Source: DASQFI01 sp050264575 (GTDB lineage: Bacteria > Acidobacteriota > Vicinamibacteria > Vicinamibacterales > SCN-69-37). From it: a stretch of 14,282 bases of DNA. Under the pieces are notes generated by a model. It was not told the origin of the DNA, made no database searches, and saw only the letters and a list, made by a program, of their open reading frames with translations. The position numbers and the translations under genes were made by a program. The first letter of the stretch is position 1. Each line of letters opens with the position of its first letter. Shown piece after piece: positions 1-4,705 of the stretch. The stretch is taken from the NCBI GenBank assembly GCA_050264575.1, contig JBLNGH010000452.1, forward strand, positions 1-14,282, given 5' to 3'.

Positions 1-46
1 CGTAGTCCTTGCGGACGCCAATCAGCTCAACGAGAGCCGTTCTCAT
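1..46 (-). CDS. Probable ABC transporter ATP-binding protein, N-terminal fragment
   Basis: An ATG at 46 on the minus strand opens a frame reading MRTALVELIGVRKDY before the window edge. The pattern of hydrophobic residues followed by G-V-x-K-x-Y is the usual first beta strand and A-loop (aromatic residue that stacks on the adenine of ATP) of ABC ATPases. Only 15 codons are visible, so no Walker motif can be checked. There is no strong Shine-Dalgarno sequence; the start codon is preceded by GCGGAA. It lies 106 bp downstream of the Fur-diiron fusion on the same strand and could be co-transcribed with it. The first codons form one arm of a 14-bp inverted repeat. Family assignment is inference from a short peptide. 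Confidence 0.5.
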   Translation of the reverse strand, partial: MRTALVELIGVRKDY

Positions 47-132
47 TTCCGCGTGGGGCATAACCGGCTGGATCTTGGGACTTGCGGCCCAATTCCGTGG
101 TGTGATTCGCTACGAGCGAATGAGAACGGCTC
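34..132. repeat. Perfect 14-bp inverted repeat flanking a 71-bp spacer
   Basis: GAGCCGTTCTCATT at 34-47 is repeated as its exact reverse complement, AATGAGAACGGCTC, at 119-132. The left arm contains the start codon and first codons of the ABC ATPase gene on the minus strand; the right arm lies in the 3' region of the Fur-diiron gene. In a minus-strand read-through RNA the two arms would pair and hide the ABC start codon. In DNA the repeat brackets the whole ABC promoter region, so it could also be an inversion site. Both roles are inference; the repeat itself is directly visible. Nothing else was recognised in the 47-152 gap except the small hairpin at 105-121. Confidence 0.75.
105..121. other. 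Short perfect hairpin, 7-bp stem and 3-nt loop
   Basis: ATTCGCT at 105-111 and AGCGAAT at 115-121 are separated by ACG. It lies downstream of the Fur-diiron stop codon. There is no T-tract on either side, so it is not a canonical intrinsic terminator. Its 115-121 arm shares three bases with the 119-132 arm of the longer inverted repeat, so the two foldings partly compete. Confidence 0.5.
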
Positions 133-152
133 GAGCGGCGCGTCCGCGTCGC

Positions 153-1130
153 TCACGCCGATCGGCGCCGTCGCCCTTCGCGCGGCCGGCCGCGCTGGCG
201 CGCGACGAGCGACCGGTACTCACGGATGAGCAGCTCGAGGTGGTCGTGTTCCTCGTCGGCGAACTCGAGGAAGATCCGCTTGCCCTCCGATTCCTCGAAC
301 CGCTCGCCGTACCGCTTGAAGAACTTGTGCGATCCGCGCTCGCAGCGAATGCCGATGAGCAGCGCCTGGCGGTCGCCGACGCCTTTCTTCAGCTCCTCGG
401 TGCCGGCCGCGAACAGACCGTTCGCCGCGCCCTTGAAGAAGAGAAACGTCGGCTGCGATTCGAGCTTCGGGTCCTGCGCGACGAGATCCCGGTAGCGGTG
501 CTCGAGCTTGCCGAGATGCTCCTTTTCCTCCTCGGCCAGGCGCTGGAACACGCGGCGGCCGCGGGCGTCGCGCGTCAGGCGTGCCGCGCGCGTGTAGAAC
601 TCCAGGCCGCTTCGTTCGGTTGCAATGGCGATGCGCAGCGCGTCGCGCGCGAACACGGATTCGGTCGATGCCGTCGTCTGCATGGCGGCGGCCGGATGGC
701 CCGTCTGGCAGCTTTCGCAGGTCCCGTAAATCTGCAGCACGCTCTGACTCGGCGAGAAGCTGCGCGCGGCGGCGACTTCCTCGACGAGCGCCTCGATGTC
801 GGAGCTCAGGAATTCGAACGACTGATTGCAGGACTTGCAGACGAGATGGAAGTGCCGCGGATGACGGTACGAGTGCTCGAACCGGAACCGGCCTTCCCCG
901 AAGTCCACGCGCCGCGCGATGCCGGCCTCGACCATCCACTGCAGCGTCCGGTAAATGGTGGCGCGGCTGATGCGCGCGTCCTCGCGCCGGATCAGATCGA
1001 CCAGCTCATCCGCGCTGATGTGTCCTTCCTGCCGGAGGAAGACATTGGCGATGAAGTCGCGCTTGCCGGATCGTCGTCCGCCCGCCGGCCGCAACTTCTC
1101 GACGAACTCGGTCGCAGACTGGATGGACAC
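153..1130 (-). CDS. Fur-family regulator fused to a ferritin-like (rubrerythrin-type) diiron domain
   Basis: The 325-residue product has two domains. Residues about 1-145 are a Fur/PerR metalloregulator: a winged helix with SRATIYRTLQ (55-64), H37 and the metal region around E85, H86, H93 and H95, plus two CxxC pairs (C98/C101 and C138/C141) for structural zinc. Residues about 155-312 resemble the COG1633 rubrerythrin-like four-helix bundle, with E172, E202/H205 (EKEH), E264 and E294/H297 (EHDH), which is a full diiron ligand set. The tail is strongly basic (RGRPREGRRRRS). Fur proteins are normally 130-160 residues, so the C-terminal half is a true addition with no frame break. The start is GTG, 6 nt after the erpA stop, with no clear Shine-Dalgarno. 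In other bacteria perR and rubrerythrin genes can be neighbours. Here one chain could sense iron, oxygen or peroxide, and perhaps detoxify it, while binding DNA; that role is inference. Confidence 0.9.
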   Translation of the reverse strand: MSIQSATEFVEKLRPAGGRRSGKRDFIANVFLRQEGHISADELVDLIRREDARISRATIYRTLQWMVEAGIARRVDFGEGRFRFEHSYRHPRHFHLVCKSCNQSFEFLSSDIEALVEEVAAARSFSPSQSVLQIYGTCESCQTGHPAAAMQTTASTESVFARDALRIAIATERSGLEFYTRAARLTRDARGRRVFQRLAEEEKEHLGKLEHRYRDLVAQDPKLESQPTFLFFKGAANGLFAAGTEELKKGVGDRQALLIGIRCERGSHKFFKRYGERFEESEGKRIFLEFADEEHDHLELLIREYRSLVARQRGRPREGRRRRSA

Positions 1131-1134
1131 AAGG

Positions 1135-1149
1135 GTTCAGGCACTGAAC
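1135..1149 (-). promoter_or_regulatory. Hairpin at the erpA / Fur-diiron junction
   Basis: On the minus strand GTTCAG-TGC-CTGAAC forms a perfect 6-bp stem with a 3-nt loop. It contains the erpA stop codon and ends 4 nt before the GTG of the Fur-diiron gene. It occupies the place where a Shine-Dalgarno would be expected. Ribosomes finishing erpA would open it, which fits translational coupling (inference). Confidence 0.4.
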
Positions 1150-1466
1150 GATGAGCCGCACCCGCACGTCGACTTCGCGTTCGGATTCTTGATGGTGAAC
1201 CCGCCGCCCATCTGGTTGTCCACGAAGTCGACCTCGGCGCCTTTCAAATACCGGAGGCTGATGGGATCGACGAACAGCCGGACGCCGTTGACTTCGAAGA
1301 TCTGGTCCGAGGCCGGGTCGCCCTCGCCCTCGTCGATCATCAAGCCGTACTGAAAGCCCGAGCAGCCGCCGCCCTGGACGAAGACGCGCAGCCCCGCGCC
1401 GACCTTGTTCTCTTCCGCGAGGAGCTCGTTGATTTTCTCAGCCGCCGTTTCGGTCACGTGGATCAT
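1137..1466 (-). CDS. erpA: A-type iron-sulfur carrier protein, ErpA-like
   Basis: The 109-residue product is a HesB/IscA/ErpA carrier that receives Fe-S clusters from assembly scaffolds and passes them to apoproteins in the cytoplasm. The three conserved cysteines are present: C35 in GGGCSGFQYG, and C101 and C103 in TCGCGSSF. The NPNAKSTCGCGSSFSA end is close to E. coli ErpA. The start ATG at 1466 is chosen because MIHVTETAAEKI matches the family N-terminus; an in-frame ATG at 1484 would add six unusual residues and would include the -10 hexamer. The gene is 6 nt upstream of the Fur-diiron fusion on the same strand, suggesting joint iron control. Length is normal for the family. Confidence 0.95.
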   Translation of the reverse strand: MIHVTETAAEKINELLAEENKVGAGLRVFVQGGGCSGFQYGLMIDEGEGDPASDQIFEVNGVRLFVDPISLRYLKGAEVDFVDNQMGGGFTIKNPNAKSTCGCGSSFSA

Positions 1467-1484
1467 GATTTGATTATAGGACAC
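1461..1484. promoter_or_regulatory. Compact erpA / pgi divergent promoter with perfect TATAAT
   Basis: Only 18 bp separate the erpA and pgi start codons. On the minus strand TATAAT (1478-1473) lies 6 nt before the erpA ATG, placing transcription start at or next to the start codon. No good -35 is visible. On the plus strand GATTAT (1472-1477) is 7 nt before the pgi ATG and is a weaker -10 candidate. The AT-rich stretch GATCAT-GATTT-GATTAT (1461-1477) loosely resembles NATWAT Fur-box hexamers, so autoregulation by the neighbouring Fur protein is possible, but the match is weak. Confidence 0.5.
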
Positions 1485-3152
1485 ATGCCGCGTTTCCCGC
1501 CGCTCGCGCAGAGCTTCGCCGACGAACGTCTGGCCACACGAATCTGGAACAAGGAAACCGGGTTATTTGCCCCGCCAAACGCGCCTCGGGAGACGCAGCA
1601 CTCGATCGCGGCCCGCCTCGGCTGGCTGCAGGCCCCGTCGGTGGACGAACGGGCGGTCGCGGAGCTGCTCGTCTTCGCCGACGAAACCCGGCATGCGGGC
1701 CTCACCGACGTCTACCTCCTGGGCATGGGCGGCAGCAGCTTGTGCGCGGAAGTGCTCCGCGACGTCGCCGCCGGACGCTCGGGCGAGCGCTGCCGGTTGA
1801 CCCTGCTCGATACGACGGACGAGCGCGCGATCGCCGACGCCACGGACACTCTGCGGCCCGAACACGCCCTCTTCCTCGTCGCGAGCAAGAGCGGCACGAC
1901 GGTCGAGGTGCTGGCGCTCGAGAGTTATTTCCGCGCCGTCATGACGGACGCGCGCGGAGGCAGTGCCAGCCGGCACTTCATCGCGATCACCGATCCCGGC
2001 ACGCCGCTCGAAACCCTCGCGCGGACGCAGCACTATCGGCGCGTGTTCCTGAATCCGCCGGACATCGGCGGCCGCTACTCGGTGCTGTCGAACTTCGGAC
2101 TGGTCCCCGGCGCCTTGCTTGGCGTCGATCTCGGCACGCTGCTCAAGCGCGCCCGGCGGATGGCTGACGACTGTCGCGCCAACATCGCCTCGAATCCCGG
2201 GCTGGCGCTCGGCGCCTTCATCGCCGAACAGGCGAGCCAGGGACGGGACAAGCTGACCGTGCTGCTGCCGGCGCCGCTCGCGCCGCTTGGCGCGTGGATC
2301 GAACAGCTCGTCGCAGAGAGCACCGGCAAGAACGGCGGCGGCCTCCTGCCGATCGTCGACGAGCCCCTGGAAGACGATTACCTGCAGCAGGTCGGACCAG
2401 ACCGGGCGTTTGTCGCGATCCTGACCCCGCAATCACCCGACGTCGCGTCCGTCGCGCTGGCGCTGGAGAAGGCAGGCAAACCGATCTTCCGGATTCAGAC
2501 GACGGCAGAACACCTCGGGGCCGAGTTCTTTCGCTGGGAGTTCGCGACCGCCGTGGCCGGATCCGCGCTCGAGATCAATCCGTTCGACGAGCCGGACGTG
2601 CGAGACGCGAAAGCACGCACGAAGGCACAGCTCGACGCGTTCGATCGCACGGGCTCACTGCAACCGGATCCGCCGCTCAGCCGGGCCGGCAACGGCTTCA
2701 GGCGCGAAGCGCGGCCGCGGGAACCGATTGGCCCCAACCGCCGCTACGTCGCGATTCTCGACTATCGTCCTGCCGATCTCACGCGCCGATCCGCGATTGC
2801 GCTCGTGCGTCGCGACATTCGCCGGCTCACTCGCGTGGCCACGACCCATGGCGTCGGGCCGCGGTACCTGCACTCCAGCGGGCAATATCACAAGGGTGGT
2901 CCGAATACCGGCCTGTTCATTCTGCTCACGGCCGATGACGCGACGAAGACGCCCATTCCGGGAACCAGATTCACGTTTTCCGTGCTCAAGCATGCACAGG
3001 CGCTCGGCGACTTCGAAGCGCTGGCGGCCGCCGGCCGCCACGTCGTGCACTATCACTTCGACGATCGGGAGGCGGACGTGTCCACGCCGATCATGAAGGT
3101 GGTCAGCGAGATCGGGCCACGAAGGGGCCCGAAGCCGGACCCCATCCGGTAG
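1485..3152 (+). CDS. pgi: Glucose-6-phosphate isomerase, transaldolase-fusion type but standalone
   Basis: The 555-residue protein interconverts glucose-6-phosphate and fructose-6-phosphate in glycolysis and gluconeogenesis. It has two SIS-type sugar-phosphate domains. Visible family motifs are GMGGSSL (80-86), SKSGTT (134-139), the signature GGRYSVLSNFG (195-205), the catalytic-region QLVAESTGKNGGG (274-286, E278) and SSGQYHKGGP (464-473) with the expected catalytic lysine K470. Overall sequence style resembles the isomerase half of bifunctional transaldolase/phosphoglucose isomerase proteins, but no transaldolase domain precedes it here. ATG 1485 is chosen over GTG 1458, which lies inside erpA; AGGA at 1478-1481 precedes it closely. 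The methyltransferase gene follows without a gap, so these genes are probably one transcript. Confidence 0.93.
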   Translation: MPRFPPLAQSFADERLATRIWNKETGLFAPPNAPRETQHSIAARLGWLQAPSVDERAVAELLVFADETRHAGLTDVYLLGMGGSSLCAEVLRDVAAGRSGERCRLTLLDTTDERAIADATDTLRPEHALFLVASKSGTTVEVLALESYFRAVMTDARGGSASRHFIAITDPGTPLETLARTQHYRRVFLNPPDIGGRYSVLSNFGLVPGALLGVDLGTLLKRARRMADDCRANIASNPGLALGAFIAEQASQGRDKLTVLLPAPLAPLGAWIEQLVAESTGKNGGGLLPIVDEPLEDDYLQQVGPDRAFVAILTPQSPDVASVALALEKAGKPIFRIQTTAEHLGAEFFRWEFATAVAGSALEINPFDEPDVRDAKARTKAQLDAFDRTGSLQPDPPLSRAGNGFRREARPREPIGPNRRYVAILDYRPADLTRRSAIALVRRDIRRLTRVATTHGVGPRYLHSSGQYHKGGPNTGLFILLTADDATKTPIPGTRFTFSVLKHAQALGDFEALAAAGRHVVHYHFDDREADVSTPIMKVVSEIGPRRGPKPDPIR

Positions 3153-3162
3153 GATGAACACC

Positions 3163-3816
3163 ATGCGGCTGCCCTCGTTCCCGGTTTTCGCCCTCGCTGC
3201 GGTGATTGCCGGCGCGATGCCGGCCGGTCGGCAGCGCGAAACGTCGGGCCGCCTGTTTCCTCCTGAGCAACTGGTGTTGCTCGAGGCTCCCGATCGCGAT
3301 GAATGGCAACAGCCGGATCGCATCATGGACAAGCTCAACATCGCGGACGGCGCGCGCGTCGCCGACATCGGCGCCGGGGGCGGCTGGTTCACGATTCGTC
3401 TGGCGCGCCGCGTCGGGCCGAACGGCAAGGTCTTCGCGGAAGACATTCAGCAGCAGATGGTCGAGTCCATTACCCGGCGCGTAGAGCGTGAGGGGCTGAC
3501 CAACGTGCAGCCGATCCTCGGAACGGCCACCGACCCGCGGCTGCAGCCCGGGCTTCAAGCGGTGCTCATCGTCGACACGTACCCGCAGTTCCGCGATCCG
3601 GTCACGCTGCTTCGCAATGTCGCGGCGGCGTTGGCCCCGGGCGGACGGCTCGGCATCGTCGACTTCAAGACGGATGGCGCGGGCGGACCCGGACCGGCGC
3701 TCGAAGACCGCCTCGAGCCTGACGTCATCCGCCGGGACGCCGAGCGCGCCGGGCTCACCTTCCGCACCCACGAGACATTTCTCCGGTATCAGTACCTGCT
3801 GGTCTTCGTGAAATAG
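3163..3816 (+). CDS. Class I SAM-dependent methyltransferase with N-terminal signal sequence
   Basis: The 217-residue protein begins with MRLP followed by a hydrophobic run to about residue 20 (FPVFALAAVIAGAMPAG), which looks like an export signal. The mature part is a Rossmann methyltransferase: motif I VADIGAGGGWFT (66-77), an acidic residue after strand 2 in VFAEDIQQQMV, a strand-4 segment VLIVDTYPQF and a post-motif GGRLGIVDFKTD. The substrate cannot be deduced. The start at 3163 is preferred to the ATG at 3154 because AGGA lies 8 nt upstream; the same stretch reads TAGGAT-N7-ATG, a possible -10 of a leaderless transcript. It overlaps nothing but starts 10 nt after the pgi stop and ends 6 nt before the prenyl synthase. 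An exported SAM enzyme is odd because SAM is cytoplasmic; the segment may instead be a membrane anchor. Confidence 0.85.
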   Translation: MRLPSFPVFALAAVIAGAMPAGRQRETSGRLFPPEQLVLLEAPDRDEWQQPDRIMDKLNIADGARVADIGAGGGWFTIRLARRVGPNGKVFAEDIQQQMVESITRRVEREGLTNVQPILGTATDPRLQPGLQAVLIVDTYPQFRDPVTLLRNVAAALAPGGRLGIVDFKTDGAGGPGPALEDRLEPDVIRRDAERAGLTFRTHETFLRYQYLLVFVK

Positions 3817-3822
3817 CAGGCG

Positions 3823-4704
3823 ATGACGGCCCTGCCGGCGTTCTTCGCTCCCTACCAGGACGCGATTAATCGCGCGCTCGAGCGCGTCGTGCCGGGCGAG
3901 CCGGCGTCCACGAGCGGCGGCGCGCCGGCCGTCATCGAAGCGATGCGCTATACGCTGCTCGCGCCGTCAAAGCGCGTGCGCGCCGTGCTCGTCATGCTCT
4001 CGGCGGACATCTGTGGAAACCACAGCCGCGCATTGCCGGCCGCCTGCGCGATCGAGGCGGTCCATGCGGCGTCGCTCATGCTCGACGATCTCCCGAGCAT
4101 GGACGATGCGCCGCTGCGGCGGGGACGGCCGTCGGCGCATCGGCAATTCGGCGAGGCCATCGCGATCCTGGCGGCCTTTGGCCTGCTCAACAACGCGTTC
4201 GGGCACCTGTCGCGCGAGTACGACGCGGTGCTGGCGACGCGGCTCGTCACGCTGCTCGCCGACGCGGTCGGCCTGGACGGTCTCGTCGCCGGTCAGGCCG
4301 AAGATGTACTGGCGACTGAATCCATGCTCTCTTTCGAAACACTCGAGCGGATCCATCGCCGCAAGACCGGCGTGCTTTTCGGCGCGTCGGCTACGGCCGG
4401 AGCGCTGACGGCGGGCGGGAGCGAGCGGGACATCGCGGTCCTCACGGCGTACGCGAAGAATCTCGGCCTGGCATTCCAGGTCGTGGACGACCTGCTCGAC
4501 GTCACCGGCAGCTCGGAGGAAACGGGCAAGGTCACGCGTCAGGACGCGCGAAAAACGACGTTCGTCTCGTTCAGCGGCGTGGAGGGCGCCCGCGCGCTCG
4601 CGGAAGAACTCTGCCGTACCGCCTGCGCCGCGCTCGAGCCGTTCGGCCGTCGCGGCGCACATCTGAGAGAGCTCGCCGATTTCGTCGCGAGCCGCAGGCT
4701 CTGA
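3823..4704 (+). CDS. ispA: Polyprenyl diphosphate synthase, FPP/GGPP type
   Basis: The 293-residue trans-prenyltransferase condenses isopentenyl diphosphate with allylic diphosphates to make farnesyl or geranylgeranyl diphosphate for isoprenoid lipids and quinones. The first aspartate-rich motif is DDLPSMD (88-94), the form typical of IspA-like enzymes, followed by LRRGRPSAH. The second is DDLLD (222-226). KTG (181-183) and GQ (157-158) are also conserved. The N-terminal diphosphate-binding loop reads PSKRVRA (48-54) where most relatives have GGKRxRP, keeping the basic residues but losing the glycines. The start is ATG 3823, 6 nt after the methyltransferase stop. Chain length of the product cannot be fixed from sequence alone. 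Confidence 0.9.
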   Translation: MTALPAFFAPYQDAINRALERVVPGEPASTSGGAPAVIEAMRYTLLAPSKRVRAVLVMLSADICGNHSRALPAACAIEAVHAASLMLDDLPSMDDAPLRRGRPSAHRQFGEAIAILAAFGLLNNAFGHLSREYDAVLATRLVTLLADAVGLDGLVAGQAEDVLATESMLSFETLERIHRRKTGVLFGASATAGALTAGGSERDIAVLTAYAKNLGLAFQVVDDLLDVTGSSEETGKVTRQDARKTTFVSFSGVEGARALAEELCRTACAALEPFGRRGAHLRELADFVASRRL

Positions 4705-4705
4705 C

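Noticed and set aside
9..1154. Plus-strand open frame opposite the Fur-diiron gene
   Set aside because: No domain motifs; the minus strand carries full Fur and diiron ligand sets over the same bases.
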